From positions 5,699,001-5,763,000 of the forward strand of contig NZ_CP096563.1 in the NCBI RefSeq assembly GCF_023221595.1: a stretch of 64,000 nucleotides of DNA, given 5' to 3'. The translations under genes were made by a program, and so were the position numbers. This stretch comes from Rhodococcus qingshengii JCM 15477. GTDB lineage: Bacteria > Actinomycetota > Actinomycetes > Mycobacteriales > Mycobacteriaceae. Positions 51,257 through 60,490 of the stretch are shown piece after piece. The notes beneath the pieces were generated by a model, which saw only the letters and a program-made list of their open reading frames with translations, was not told where the DNA came from and searched no databases. The stretch's first letter is position 1. Each line of letters starts with the position of its first letter.

Positions 51257-52042
51257 TCAGCGCGCTCCGCTCGCACCGCCGTCGAGTGGAATCACCGCGC
51301 CGGTCAGATAAGCCCCGGCACGTGAAGCCAGGAAGATGGCAAGACCTGCGGCATCCTGGGGAGTTCCGACCCGGCCCAACGGGACCGAGTCCGCCACAGC
51401 CTTTGCACTCTGTTCGTCCTCGAGGAGGAATGCCATCATCTTCGACGGGAACGGGCCCGGCGCAATGGCATTGACCGTGATCTGTTCCCCCGCAAGCGTT
51501 GCCGCGAGCTTGCGCGTCAACATGTGCACCGCAGCCTTACTGGCTCCGTACGAGAAGTTCTCCGAACCCGACACCACGAGTCCGTCGATCGATCCGATAT
51601 TGATCACGCGCGCGGGGTCTTCCGCCGTGGCTGCAGACCGCAACTGCGGCAACAGCTTCTGCGTCAGGAGGAAGATTGCCTTGACATTGATGTCGAAAAT
51701 CTTGTCGAAGCCTGCGGCCGGAAAATCGTCGACGGGAGCTCCCCACGTGGCACCGGCGTTGTTGACCAGTACGTCGAGCGTCGGCGAAATCTCGGCGACC
51801 TTCGCAGCGAGGCTCTCGACCCCCTCGTCCGTGGACAGATCGGCCGGATGCGAAATGCAGGTGCCGAACTCCGAAAGCTCTCGCGCGGCTTCGTCACAGG
51901 CTTCGGCCTTTCGGGCCGAAATGACGACCGTCGCTCCGCCTTCGACAAACCCGCGAGCGATCATGTATCCGATGCCGCGTGATCCACCGGTGACCACAAC
52001 GGTCTTGCCACTGACGTCGAACAGTCCCTCGATCAAGCTCAT
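51257..52042 (-). CDS. Short-chain dehydrogenase/reductase, probably acyl-CoA linked
   Basis: 261-residue [18 protein letters not shown] is the cofactor motif, then [10 protein letters not shown], catalytic Ser in [12 protein letters not shown] and [11 protein letters not shown] (YxxxK). The start is the ATG at 52042, overlapping the thiolase stop by four bases. It is the last gene of the minus-strand acyl-CoA catabolic group, so a 3-hydroxyacyl-CoA or related dehydrogenase role is likely. Substrate is not determinable. Confidence 0.88.
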   Translation of the reverse strand: MSLIEGLFDVSGKTVVVTGGSRGIGYMIARGFVEGGATVVISARKAEACDEAARELSEFGTCISHPADLSTDEGVESLAAKVAEISPTLDVLVNNAGATWGAPVDDFPAAGFDKIFDINVKAIFLLTQKLLPQLRSAATAEDPARVINIGSIDGLVVSGSENFSYGASKAAVHMLTRKLAATLAGEQITVNAIAPGPFPSKMMAFLLEDEQSAKAVADSVPLGRVGTPQDAAGLAIFLASRAGAYLTGAVIPLDGGASGAR

Positions 52043-53238
52043 GCGACCTCGAAAAGCCCGGCAGCACCCATACCGCCGCCGATGCACATGGTCACCACCA
52101 CGAGCTTGGCTCCGCGCCGTTTTCCTTCAAGAAGAGCATGGCCGACCAGACGAGCCCCCGTCATTCCGTACGGATGGCCGACGGAGATACCGCCACCGTC
52201 GACGTTGTACTTCTCGGGATCGATCCCGAGCTTGTCGCGGCAGTACAGGGCCTGAGAGGCGAAGGCCTCGTTGAGTTCCCAGAGATCGATGTCGTCGACC
52301 TTCAGGCCGTGAAGATCCAGCAGACGCGGAATCGCGAACACCGGTCCGATGCCCATCTCGTCGGGAGCGCAACCCGCGACAGCCATGCCACGGTAGATAC
52401 CGAGAGGCGCCAACCCGCGGCGTTCCGCCTCGCCTGCCTCCATCAGCACCGACGCCGAAGCGCCGTCGGAGAGCTGAGACGAGTTGCCCGCAGTGATGGA
52501 CGAATGAGCACTGACAGTCCCGTCGGCCAGAACCGGTCGCAGACTCGACAGCCCTTCCAACGTGGTGGAAGCGCGGTTGCCTTCGTCGCGGGTCAGCGTC
52601 ACGGACTCGCTGCGGATCTCACCCGTCTCCTTGTCCTGCACCTGCTTGATCGAGGGCAGCGGGACGATCTCGAGATCGAACCGACCTGCGTCCTGGGCCG
52701 CTGCGGTCCGCTGCTGGGAGACGAGCGCGAACTCGTCCTGCTGCTCGCGGGTGACTCCGTAGCGCTCGGCGACGATCTCGGCCGTGTGCAGCATCGGCAT
52801 GTAGATCGACGGCTTGTTTTCCTTCAGCCACGGATCAGCCGCGCGGAAGTTGTTCATGTGATCGTTCTGGACCAACGAGATCGATTCGACTCCGCCGCCG
52901 ACCGCGATCTGCATTCCGTCGTCCACGATCTGCTTGGCTGCGGTTGCGATGGCCATGAGACCGGACGAGCACTGACGGTCGATCGTCATTCCGGAAACCG
53001 AATCCGGAAGCCCGGCCCGCAGCACCGCTTGCCGTGCGACGTTGCCGCCGGAAGAGCCCTGCTGCAGCGCGGCGCCGAGGATGACGTCCTCGACCTCGCC
53101 GCCCTCGAGGCCCGCGCGCTGAACTGCATTCCAAATGGCATGTGCAGCAAGCTCTTGAGCCTGAGTGTTGTTGAACGCGCCGCGGTACGCCTTACCGATC
53201 GGGGTCCGGGCGGTGGAAACGATGACAGCTTGCCTCAT
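52039..53238 (-). CDS. Acetyl-CoA acyltransferase (3-ketoacyl-CoA thiolase)
   Basis: 399-residue thiolase that cleaves a 3-ketoacyl-CoA with CoA to acetyl-CoA (or propionyl-CoA) and a shortened acyl-CoA. The acyl-enzyme Cys is in [17 protein letters not shown], the His in [14 protein letters not shown] and the second Cys in [17 protein letters not shown]. The ATG at 53238 follows AAGGA on the minus strand. It is coupled to the SDR by a four-base overlap, and separated from the upstream QOR gene by a long inverted repeat. Confidence 0.93.
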   Translation of the reverse strand: MRQAVIVSTARTPIGKAYRGAFNNTQAQELAAHAIWNAVQRAGLEGGEVEDVILGAALQQGSSGGNVARQAVLRAGLPDSVSGMTIDRQCSSGLMAIATAAKQIVDDGMQIAVGGGVESISLVQNDHMNNFRAADPWLKENKPSIYMPMLHTAEIVAERYGVTREQQDEFALVSQQRTAAAQDAGRFDLEIVPLPSIKQVQDKETGEIRSESVTLTRDEGNRASTTLEGLSSLRPVLADGTVSAHSSITAGNSSQLSDGASASVLMEAGEAERRGLAPLGIYRGMAVAGCAPDEMGIGPVFAIPRLLDLHGLKVDDIDLWELNEAFASQALYCRDKLGIDPEKYNVDGGGISVGHPYGMTGARLVGHALLEGKRRGAKLVVVTMCIGGGMGAAGLFEVA

Positions 53239-53265
53239 CGGGGAATCCTTTCGTCGAACACGAAG

Positions 53266-53313
53266 TGCTGTGCGCCTTTATTAACCGCCGGGGGTTAATA
53301 AAGGCGCACAGCA
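53266..53313 (-). repeat. 21-bp perfect inverted repeat between QOR and thiolase genes
   Basis: Arms 53266-53286 and 53293-53313 pair perfectly (inner 20 bases GCTGTGCGCCTTTATTAACC), with a 6-base loop GCCGGG. The structure begins five bases after the QOR stop and ends 28 bases before the thiolase start. It may be a terminator/attenuator or RNA-stabilising hairpin, or an operator for the thiolase-SDR unit. There is no T run after it. Confidence 0.7.
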
Positions 53314-53317
53314 AGAA

Positions 53318-54301
53318 TCAGGGCTGGAACACGACGCGACCGACCGTGGTGCCGTCGCCGAGGCGACCGATACCGTCGGCAACGTCCGTCAACGACAACC
53401 GCTCACTGATCAGTGGTTTGACCAAGCCGGCATCGGCGAGCCTGGTGAGCTCGACGTGGCAGTCGTCGATGGCCTGCTGGTTGTAGGCCTTGTACAGCCC
53501 CCAGTGCAGTCCGATGATCGAATAGTTCTTGATGAGAGCGTGATTGAGTGCCGGCTGCGGGATCGTGCCACCGGCGAAGCCGATGATGACGATCCGTCCC
53601 TCGAAGGCGATGCACTTGGTGGACTTCGCGTATGCGTCGCCGCCGACCGGATCGAAGACCACGTCGGCGCCCTTGCCGCCGGTGAACTCCTTGACCGCTG
53701 CCACGAAGTCCTCACTGTGACGGTCTACGACGAGGTCTGCGCCGAGCTTGCGCGCGTACTCGGCCTTGTCCGGGCCGCCGACGACACCGATCACCTTGGC
53801 GCCTGCCGCCTTGCCGAGTTGCACTGCCGCACTACCGACACCACCCGCAGCAGCGTGGACCAACAACGTCTCACCCTCAAGCAGTTGGGTGCGGCGATGC
53901 AGAGCGAACCACGCTGTCTGATAGCCGATGCTCAGAGCGGATGCTTCCGCGTCGTCGAGAGCCGACGGCGCCGGGAACGTGTTGTTCTGATCCAGTACCG
54001 AGTACTCGGCGAATCCGCCGGACGGCAGACTCGGATTACCGATCACCCGGTCCCCCACTGCGAATTTGGTCACCGATTCACCGACCGAGACCACTTCACC
54101 ACACAGTTCGACACCGGGTGTGAAGGGCAGCGGCGGCTTGATCTGGTACTCACCCCGGCACATGAGGACGTCGGGGAAGTTGGCCGGAGCCGCCAGCACC
54201 TTGACCAACATCTCCGTCGCATTCGGGGTGGGATCCGCGGTCTCCTCCAACGCGAGCACATCGCGGGGTTGACCGAGTTCGTTGACGCGCCAAGCCTTCA
54301 C
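53318..54301 (-). CDS. NADPH:quinone oxidoreductase-like MDR protein
   Basis: 327-residue zinc-free medium-chain reductase of the quinone oxidoreductase family. The dinucleotide motif is VHAAAGGVGSAAVQLGKAAGAKVIGVVG, and VGDRVIGNPSLPSGGFAEY precedes it. It lacks the zinc-binding Cys cluster of alcohol dehydrogenases. Relatives reduce quinones or act as enoyl-reductases on acyl thioesters, so it may reduce an unsaturated acyl-CoA in this locus. It is transcribed with the acyl-CoA dehydrogenase pair upstream (31-base gap). Confidence 0.88.
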   Translation of the reverse strand: MKAWRVNELGQPRDVLALEETADPTPNATEMLVKVLAAPANFPDVLMCRGEYQIKPPLPFTPGVELCGEVVSVGESVTKFAVGDRVIGNPSLPSGGFAEYSVLDQNNTFPAPSALDDAEASALSIGYQTAWFALHRRTQLLEGETLLVHAAAGGVGSAAVQLGKAAGAKVIGVVGGPDKAEYARKLGADLVVDRHSEDFVAAVKEFTGGKGADVVFDPVGGDAYAKSTKCIAFEGRIVIIGFAGGTIPQPALNHALIKNYSIIGLHWGLYKAYNQQAIDDCHVELTRLADAGLVKPLISERLSLTDVADGIGRLGDGTTVGRVVFQP

Positions 54302-54332
54302 AGCAATTCTCCAGACAGATAGTGGGTGAGTT

Positions 54333-55430
54333 TCAGGACGAGATCGGGAGGTCGACCAACTCGGCGAGGCGTGCCCGATGCTGATACGCGGTTCCCAGCG
54401 ACAGCTGATCGCTCTTCGCCCGTTTGAGGTACAAGTGCGCCGGATACTCCCACGTCATTCCGATACCACCATGAAGTTGGACGCACTCCTCGGCAGCATG
54501 AACCGCGACGCCGCTGCAGAATGCCTGGGCCACCGTCGCTGCGATCGCCGCATCGGCGTCGCCGCGTGCATAGGTGTCCGCCGCATATCGTGCTGCCGCT
54601 CCCGAAGAGCTGACTTCGAGCCAGAGATCGGCGAGGCGGTGCTTGATCGCCTGGTACGAACCGATCGCCCGGCCGAACTGCTTGCGCTCCTTCACATACG
54701 CGAGAGTCGTTTCGAGGCACCACTGAGCTACAGCGAACTGTTCGGACGCCAGAAGTGCGCTTCCACAGAGCAACGCTTCCTCAACCGCTTGCGCCGCATT
54801 GCCGCTGTCGACACGGACCGACGACGACCCCGAGAACTCGACGTCCGCCAATCGGCGCGTCATGTCCAGGGACAGAACCGGCGTGACGGTAGCGTCGGCG
54901 ATCCGAACGGTATGCAGCTCCAGACCGCTTTCACCCGCAACCGGAACAACAAGAACATCGGACTCGGCGACGCCGGCAACCGTCGTGACGCTGCCGACGA
55001 GTCCACTCGCCGTTGCCTTGACAGTAGGTGTGAAAGTTCCTGGTGCAGTGGACAACGGGACGACCAGAGCAGCCGTCGAATCCCCCGCTGCCAATTGACC
55101 GAGCACCTCGGTCTCGCCGGCCTTCAGCAACGCCGTCGTCGCCAGCACCGCGCTGGTGAAGAACGGAACGGGAGCGACCGCACGTCCGATCTCCTCCATC
55201 ACGACCGCCGCCTCACGCGTCGACGCACCTGCCCCGCCCAGTTCCTCGGGTACCAGCAGTCCCGCCAAACCGAGTTCCGACGCCAGCGACTTCCACAGCC
55301 CGGTGAAGTCGGCGGACACGTCGTCGTACGCCGTGACCACGGTGTCGGCGCCGGCGCGCTCGCTCAGCAGTCGTCTGACGCTGGCTCGCAGATCTTGTTC
55401 GGTCTCGGAGTACAACAGATCGGCGCTCAT
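54333..55430 (-). CDS. Acyl-CoA dehydrogenase, probable non-catalytic partner subunit
   Basis: 365-residue acyl-CoA dehydrogenase family protein. The N-terminal FAD-fold helices are typical (LRASVRRLLSERAG, GLAGLLVPEELGGAGAS), and the C-terminal block is AAEECVQLHGGIGMTWEYPAHLYLKRAK. The catalytic Glu motif EGxT-s-E is not visible; it is present in the partner encoded upstream. The ATG at 55430 overlaps that partner's stop by four bases. Such pairs form alpha2beta2 heterotetramers in mycobacterial steroid FadE enzymes. Confidence 0.88.
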   Translation of the reverse strand: MSADLLYSETEQDLRASVRRLLSERAGADTVVTAYDDVSADFTGLWKSLASELGLAGLLVPEELGGAGASTREAAVVMEEIGRAVAPVPFFTSAVLATTALLKAGETEVLGQLAAGDSTAALVVPLSTAPGTFTPTVKATASGLVGSVTTVAGVAESDVLVVPVAGESGLELHTVRIADATVTPVLSLDMTRRLADVEFSGSSSVRVDSGNAAQAVEEALLCGSALLASEQFAVAQWCLETTLAYVKERKQFGRAIGSYQAIKHRLADLWLEVSSSGAAARYAADTYARGDADAAIAATVAQAFCSGVAVHAAEECVQLHGGIGMTWEYPAHLYLKRAKSDQLSLGTAYQHRARLAELVDLPISS

Positions 55431-56620
55431 CGGGGTAAGTCCTTCCAGGCGATGTCCTTGTCGACGCGATGCTCGGGCAGCAACCCGAGTACACGTTCTG
55501 CGATGACGTTGCGCAGGATCTCCGACGTTCCGCCCTCGATCGAATTGCCCTTGGCTCGCAGGTACCGGTATCCGGGTTCACGCCCGGTGAAGTCGACGGA
55601 ATCCGGTCGACGCAGCGTCCAGTCGTCGTAGCGCAGACCGGCTTCGCCGTGCAGCTCGAGGTCGAAACCCGAAATCTGCTGAGCCAAACCGGCAAACGCG
55701 AGCTTCATTCCCGAGCCTTCGGGGCCGGGCTGGCCGGCGGCGAGCTGCTGGCGCAGTCGCTCACCGGTCAGACGCGCAACTTCGGATTCGGTCCAGAGCC
55801 GCATCAGCTCGTCGTGCATCGCCGGATTACGCAGCTCGGGCTCGTCACGCCAGGCCTGAGCGACCTTTCCGATCATGCCTCCCTCACGCGGTGCGCCCGA
55901 ACCGATGGCAACACGCTCGTTGTTCAGGGTGGTGGTCGCAACCTTCCACCCCTGGCCTTCGGCTCCGAGGCGATTGGCGTCCGGAATCCTGACGTCCGTG
56001 AGGAATACCTCGTTGAATTCGGCCTCGCCGGTGATCTGACGCAGCGGCCGGACATCGACGCCCGGATCGGTCATGTCGCAGATGAAGTAGCTCAGACCCG
56101 CATGCTTGGAACGTGACGGATCGGTCCTGGCCACGAGAATCGCCAGCTGCGCATTCTGCGCGCCCGACGTCCATACCTTCTGCCCGTTGACTATCCAGTC
56201 GTCGCCGTCGCGGACGGCGCGGGTAGCGACGGCCGCGAGGTCCGAACCTGCGCCCGGTTCACTGAACAGCTGGCAGTAGACCGTCTCCGCAGTCCACAAC
56301 GGGCGCAGGAACTTCTGCTTCTGCTCCTCGGTGCCGAAGGCAGCGATGGTCGGTGCCGCCATGCCCAGTCCGATCCCGTTCTTGCCGGTGGCCGGGCCCG
56401 GTGCACCGGCGGCCTCCAGCTGAGCGTTCACCTGACGCTGAAAGCTCTGCGGTACACCGAGTCCCCCATGACCTTCGGGGAAATGAACCCACGCCAGTCC
56501 GGCGTCGAATCGTGCGCCGAGGAAGTCCGATACCGACACGCTGTTCGGATCGTTCTCCGCGAGAAGCGTGTTCACCTTCTCGGTGAGATCACGCGATACT
56601 GCCTCTTCGTCGAAAGCCAT
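55427..56620 (-). CDS. Acyl-CoA dehydrogenase, catalytic subunit of a heteromeric pair
   Basis: 397-residue FAD-dependent acyl-CoA dehydrogenase. Substrate and FAD segments are CQLFSEPGAGSDLAAVATRA, GQKVWTSGAQNAQ and ITGEAEFNEVFLTDVRIP. The catalytic Glu region is NSIEGGTSEILRNVIAERVLGL. The start is the ATG at 56620 with GAAGGA six bases upstream; an ATG at 56626 would add two residues. Coupled to the next dehydrogenase by four bases, the two likely form one heteromeric enzyme acting on a bulky or branched acyl-CoA. Confidence 0.9.
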   Translation of the reverse strand: MAFDEEAVSRDLTEKVNTLLAENDPNSVSVSDFLGARFDAGLAWVHFPEGHGGLGVPQSFQRQVNAQLEAAGAPGPATGKNGIGLGMAAPTIAAFGTEEQKQKFLRPLWTAETVYCQLFSEPGAGSDLAAVATRAVRDGDDWIVNGQKVWTSGAQNAQLAILVARTDPSRSKHAGLSYFICDMTDPGVDVRPLRQITGEAEFNEVFLTDVRIPDANRLGAEGQGWKVATTTLNNERVAIGSGAPREGGMIGKVAQAWRDEPELRNPAMHDELMRLWTESEVARLTGERLRQQLAAGQPGPEGSGMKLAFAGLAQQISGFDLELHGEAGLRYDDWTLRRPDSVDFTGREPGYRYLRAKGNSIEGGTSEILRNVIAERVLGLLPEHRVDKDIAWKDLPR

Positions 56621-56654
56621 GCCCATTCCTTCGGTTCGAGCGGTGAGCGGACGG

Positions 56655-57413
56655 TCAGTCCTTCGGTCCACCGGCGACGTAGACGACCTGACCGGAAACA
56701 AAGCCTGCGCCTTCGCTGACAAAGAACGACGCGGTGTGCGCGATGTCCTCGGGCTGTCCGACGCGATTGACCGGAATCTGCGAAGCGGCAGCGGTCTTGA
56801 AGTCCTCGAAGCCGACGCCCATGCGCTCGGCCGTTGCGGCGGTCATCTCGGTTTCGATGAATCCGGGGGCAATAGCGTTCGCGGTCACGCCGAACTTGCC
56901 CAGCTCGAAGGCCAATGTCTTGGTGAAGCCCTGCATTCCGGCCTTCGCAGCGGAGTAGTTGACCTGTCCACGATTACCGAGAGCCGACGTGCTCGAGAGG
57001 TTCACGATGCGGCCGAACTTCGCTTCCACCATGTACTTCTGCACCGCACGCGACATGAGGAACGCTCCGCGCAGGTGGACGTTCATCACCGAATCCCACT
57101 CGGCAACACTCATCTTGAACAGAAGGTTGTCGCGAGTGATACCGGCATTGTTGATCAGCACGGTAGGTGCACCCAGTTCTGCGGCCACACGATCCACTGC
57201 TGCAGCAACCGAAGCCTCGTCGGAGACGTCAGCGCCGACGGCCAGCGCCTGTCCGCCTGCGGCCTTGATCGCGTCGACGGTTCCCGCACACGCCGCTTCG
57301 TCGAGGTCGAGCACGGCGACGGCAAAACCGTCTTCCGACAGTCGCTTCGCTACTGCCGCACCGATTCCGCGTGCTGCACCCGTAACAATTGCGGTTCTAC
57401 GTTCCTGGCTCAC
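56655..57413 (-). CDS. SDR, 3-oxoacyl-CoA/ACP reductase (FabG-like)
   Basis: 252-residue SDR with TGAARGIGAAVAKRL, NNAGITRDNLLFKM, catalytic Ser in NLSSTSALGN and NYSAAKAGMQG (YxxxK), a close FabG/PhaB-type pattern. The start is the GTG at 57413 with GGAGGG three bases upstream; an upstream frame continuation lacks a start context. In this locus it would interconvert 3-hydroxyacyl-CoA and 3-oxoacyl-CoA before the thiolase. Confidence 0.88.
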   Translation of the reverse strand: MSQERRTAIVTGAARGIGAAVAKRLSEDGFAVAVLDLDEAACAGTVDAIKAAGGQALAVGADVSDEASVAAAVDRVAAELGAPTVLINNAGITRDNLLFKMSVAEWDSVMNVHLRGAFLMSRAVQKYMVEAKFGRIVNLSSTSALGNRGQVNYSAAKAGMQGFTKTLAFELGKFGVTANAIAPGFIETEMTAATAERMGVGFEDFKTAAASQIPVNRVGQPEDIAHTASFFVSEGAGFVSGQVVYVAGGPKD

Positions 57414-57458
57414 TGGCCCTCCATACTTTCGTGATTCGACGGACACCGGACGATCTCG

Positions 57459-58475
57459 TCAGATCCCGGCCTGATCTGCAATTTCCCTGGCTTTGGCGAC
57501 CAAGGCGTCAATACGTTCCACGGTGGGAGTTCCGCTCTCGGCGGCATTCTGCGGTTCGTCGCGGGCGCGACGCATCACGCCCTCGGCGATCACGGCAATC
57601 TTCCACAGTCCCAACGTGTGCCAGAACTTCAGCGCAGCAGGATCCCGTCCGGTGGCCTCGAGATAGATCCGGGAGATCTCCTCTCGCGAGGGGAATCCCG
57701 GGAGTGCCGATGCCGGGAAATCGCCGCCGGTATTCTCACCAGCCGCCGGCCAGTACGCCAACAAGCTTCCGACGTCCGCCAACGGATCACCGAGTGTGCA
57801 CAGTTCCCAGTCGAGGGCCGCGACAACTTCGCCGTTGCTCGCCGAGGTGATCACATTGCGTAGGTGAAAGTCGCCGTGCACCAACGTGGTTTCAGTGTGA
57901 TCCGGCTGGGCTGCAATCAGGCGTCGGGTGAGATCGTCGAGATCAGGGCATTCCCGCGTCTTCGACTGTTCCCATTGACCTCCCCAACGCTTCAACTGCC
58001 GTGCAGCGTAGGGCTTGTGGCTTGCCAGGTCGTCGAGACCGGCCTGCTCGAGGTCGACGGCGTGTATCTTCGCCAGCGTCTGAGCGAGCGAGATTCCGAT
58101 TGCCCGGCGACGATCTTCCGACAACGCCTCCGCAAGAGGCATTCGGTCCACCACTTCGCCGTCCACGAATTCCATGAGGAGCAGCGGAACTTCGGTGACG
58201 GCAGGATCCTCGGTCAACCCGAATACTCGCGGCGAAGGCACGTCGGTGGATTCGAGAGCGCTCAGGATTCGAGCCTCACGCGCCACGTCGTGAGCCGAGG
58301 CCAGCAGATGCCCCAGCGGTGGGCGTCGTAGCACCCAGCGATTGCCGTCGTGATCGCGAACCAGGTACGTGAGATTCGATTGCCCCAAGCCGATTCGATC
58401 GAAGGACAACGGCCCGGAAAAGTCGATCCCCAGGCCTGCGATCCACCCGGTGACCGCTTCGGTATCGAGTCCCAC
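57459..58475 (-). CDS. APH-family kinase, LvaA / ACAD10-11 kinase-like
   Basis: 338-residue kinase-fold protein of the aminoglycoside phosphotransferase family. The catalytic loop is TTLVHGDFHLRNVIT (HGDFxxxN), followed by the metal motif VAALDWELCTLGDPLADVGSLL. This DWELxTLGDPLAD block and the N-lobe region (LGQSNLTYLVRDHDGNRWVLRRPP) closely resemble the kinase half of ACAD10/11 and bacterial LvaA, which phosphorylate 4-hydroxyacyl-CoA. The start is taken as the GTG at 58475 (VGLDTEAVTGW); a start at 58544 would overlap the next gene. It lies with an ACAD10/11-like dehydrogenase gene two genes away, supporting that role. Confidence 0.87.
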   Translation of the reverse strand: MGLDTEAVTGWIAGLGIDFSGPLSFDRIGLGQSNLTYLVRDHDGNRWVLRRPPLGHLLASAHDVAREARILSALESTDVPSPRVFGLTEDPAVTEVPLLLMEFVDGEVVDRMPLAEALSEDRRRAIGISLAQTLAKIHAVDLEQAGLDDLASHKPYAARQLKRWGGQWEQSKTRECPDLDDLTRRLIAAQPDHTETTLVHGDFHLRNVITSASNGEVVAALDWELCTLGDPLADVGSLLAYWPAAGENTGGDFPASALPGFPSREEISRIYLEATGRDPAALKFWHTLGLWKIAVIAEGVMRRARDEPQNAAESGTPTVERIDALVAKAREIADQAGI

Positions 58476-58485
58476 TACTCCGACG

Positions 58486-59268
58486 CTAGCCACCGACGGA
58501 CGCTCCCTGCCGGAACGGGAGTGCGTCACCCAACAACTGGCCACCGTCGATGGTCATGATCTCACCGGTGATCCACTGGGCTGCATCCGAAACCAGGAAG
58601 GCAATGGCAGCGGCCACGTCCTCGGGTTCACCGATGCGTCCGAGAGCAGTCGACGCGGACACCGCTTCTTCGTGTTCTTTCCACAGAGCTTCGGCGAGTT
58701 TGGTTCTCACCACTCCCGGCGCAACGGCGTTGACACGAATCTTCGGTGACAACTCGAGCGCCAACTGCTTGGTGATGTGGATCAGAGCAGCCTTCGACGC
58801 GTTGTACGTACCGATTCCCGCCTCGAACGCCATGCCGCCGATCGAAGCGGTGTTGACCACGGAACCACCGTGCTCGCCCATCCAGGCCCGCGCTGCGAGG
58901 CCGGTCCACAGGACTGGAGCCCACACGTTGACGTCGAAAGTCTTGGCGAAGCGCGAGTGATCCTGGTTGATGATCGGCCCGAACGACGGGTTGGTGCCCG
59001 CGTTGTTCACCAAGATGTCGAGACTGCCGAAACGCTCGATCGTCTGCTCGACGCACTTGCGTGCAGCATCCTCGTCCGTCGCGTGAGCGCCGACGCCGAT
59101 CGCGTTGCCGTTCACCTGCGCGGCAGCCGCATCTGCGGATTCCTGTGAGCGCGAAGTCAGTACGACGTTTCCGCCCGCCGCCGCAATCGCCTGCGCGGTC
59201 GCGAGGCCGATGCCCCGCGATGCGCCTGTGACGATTGCCGTCTTACCGGTGAGATCCAGTCCTGCCAT
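58486..59268 (-). CDS. Short-chain dehydrogenase/reductase
   Basis: 260-residue SDR: TGASRGIGLATAQAI, NNAGTNPSFGPI, catalytic Ser in NTASIGGMAFEAG and YNASKAALIHI (YxxxK). The start is the ATG at 59268, one base after the ACAD stop. Sitting between the LvaA-like kinase and ACAD10/11-like genes, it probably reduces or oxidises a hydroxyacyl-CoA intermediate, for example the 4-oxo/4-hydroxy step. That is inference from context. Confidence 0.88.
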   Translation of the reverse strand: MAGLDLTGKTAIVTGASRGIGLATAQAIAAAGGNVVLTSRSQESADAAAAQVNGNAIGVGAHATDEDAARKCVEQTIERFGSLDILVNNAGTNPSFGPIINQDHSRFAKTFDVNVWAPVLWTGLAARAWMGEHGGSVVNTASIGGMAFEAGIGTYNASKAALIHITKQLALELSPKIRVNAVAPGVVRTKLAEALWKEHEEAVSASTALGRIGEPEDVAAAIAFLVSDAAQWITGEIMTIDGGQLLGDALPFRQGASVGG

Positions 59269-59269
59269 G

Positions 59270-60490
59270 TCAGTTCGCCTTGACTTCGCGGTACTTGCGC
59301 AGTTCCTGCTTGGCGATGGCGCGCTTGTGCACCTCGTCCGGGCCGTCGGCCAGGCGAAGGGTGCGCATGTGGGCGTAAGCCATCGCGAGCGGGAAGTCGT
59401 CGGTGACGCCGCCACCGCCGTGAACCTGGATGGCGCGGTCGATGATCTTGAGCGCGATGTTCGGTGCCGCAACCTTGATGGCTGCGATCTCGGTGCGCGC
59501 TTCCTTGTTGCCCACCGTGTCCATCATGTGTGCGGCCTTGAGCGTGAGGAGTCGAACCATCTCGATGTCGATACGAGCCTCGGCGATCCAGTCCTGGATA
59601 TTCGCGTTGTCACTGACGGGCTTCCCGAAGGTGATGCGGGTGGATGCGCGCTTGCACATCAGTTCCAGTGCGCGCTCGGCCATTCCGATTGCACGCATGC
59701 AGTGGTGGATGCGGCCGGGGCCGAGGCGGGCCTGGCTGATCGCGAATCCTTCACCCTCACCGGCGAGAATGTCCTTGGCCGGGACGCGCACGTCCTCGAA
59801 AGTGATCTCGCCGTGTCCTTCGCGGTCCTGGTAGCCGAAAACCGGCAGGTTGCGCAGGATCGTGACGCCGGGAGCATCGATCGGCACGACCATCATCGAC
59901 TGCTGACGGTGGGTGGCGGCATTGAAGTCGGTCTTACCCATGACGATCAGAACCTTGCAGTTCTGGTGCAAGGCGTTGGAAGCGAACCACTTACGGCCGT
60001 TCAGCACGTACTCGTCGCCGTCACGGTCCATACGGAGCTGGATGTTGGTGGCGTCGGAGCTGGCAACCTCGGGCTCGGTCATCGCGAAAGCGGAACGAAT
60101 TTCGCCTTCGAGAAGCGGCTTGAGGTACTTCTCCTTGTGCTCGTCGGTGCCGAAGAGCGTGAGCACCTCCATGTTTCCCGTGTCCGGAGCGGCGCAGTTG
60201 GTGGCCTCGGAGGCCAGGTGGCTGCGGCCCATGATCTCCGCGAGCGGTGCGTATTCCAGGTTGGTCAGGCCGGGGCCCCATTCGGGATGGGGATGGAAGA
60301 GGTTCCACAGCCCGCGGGCCTTGGCTTCCTTCTTCAAGTCGTCGATGATCGGCGGCTGAAAGTGCGGGTTACCGGACTCACGCATCTGCTCTTCGTAGAC
60401 CGCTTCGGCCGGGTAAACGTGCTTGTCCATGAAATCGAGCAGTTCGGCCTGGTACTTCTTGGTGCGATCCGAGAACTCAAACACTGACAT
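59270..60490 (-). CDS. ACAD10/11-like acyl-CoA dehydrogenase (LvaC-like)
   Basis: 406-residue acyl-CoA dehydrogenase family member. Blocks such as [59 protein letters not shown] and [21 protein letters not shown] match the dehydrogenase domain of ACAD10/ACAD11 and bacterial LvaC. Those proteins remove phosphate from 4-phosphooxyacyl-CoA and yield 3-hydroxyacyl-CoA. The ATG at 60490 follows AGGAG. Its stop is one base before the SDR start. A simple fatty acyl-CoA dehydrogenase remains possible. Confidence 0.88.
   Translation of the reverse strand: MSVFEFSDRTKKYQAELLDFMDKHVYPAEAVYEEQMRESGNPHFQPPIIDDLKKEAKARGLWNLFHPHPEWGPGLTNLEYAPLAEIMGRSHLASEATNCAAPDTGNMEVLTLFGTDEHKEKYLKPLLEGEIRSAFAMTEPEVASSDATNIQLRMDRDGDEYVLNGRKWFASNALHQNCKVLIVMGKTDFNAATHRQQSMMVVPIDAPGVTILRNLPVFGYQDREGHGEITFEDVRVPAKDILAGEGEGFAISQARLGPGRIHHCMRAIGMAERALELMCKRASTRITFGKPVSDNANIQDWIAEARIDIEMVRLLTLKAAHMMDTVGNKEARTEIAAIKVAAPNIALKIIDRAIQVHGGGGVTDDFPLAMAYAHMRTLRLADGPDEVHKRAIAKQELRKYREVKAN

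Noticed and set aside
59105..60487. 460-residue plus-strand open frame antisense to the ACAD gene
   Set aside because: No family resemblance; the minus-strand dehydrogenase has strong motifs throughout.
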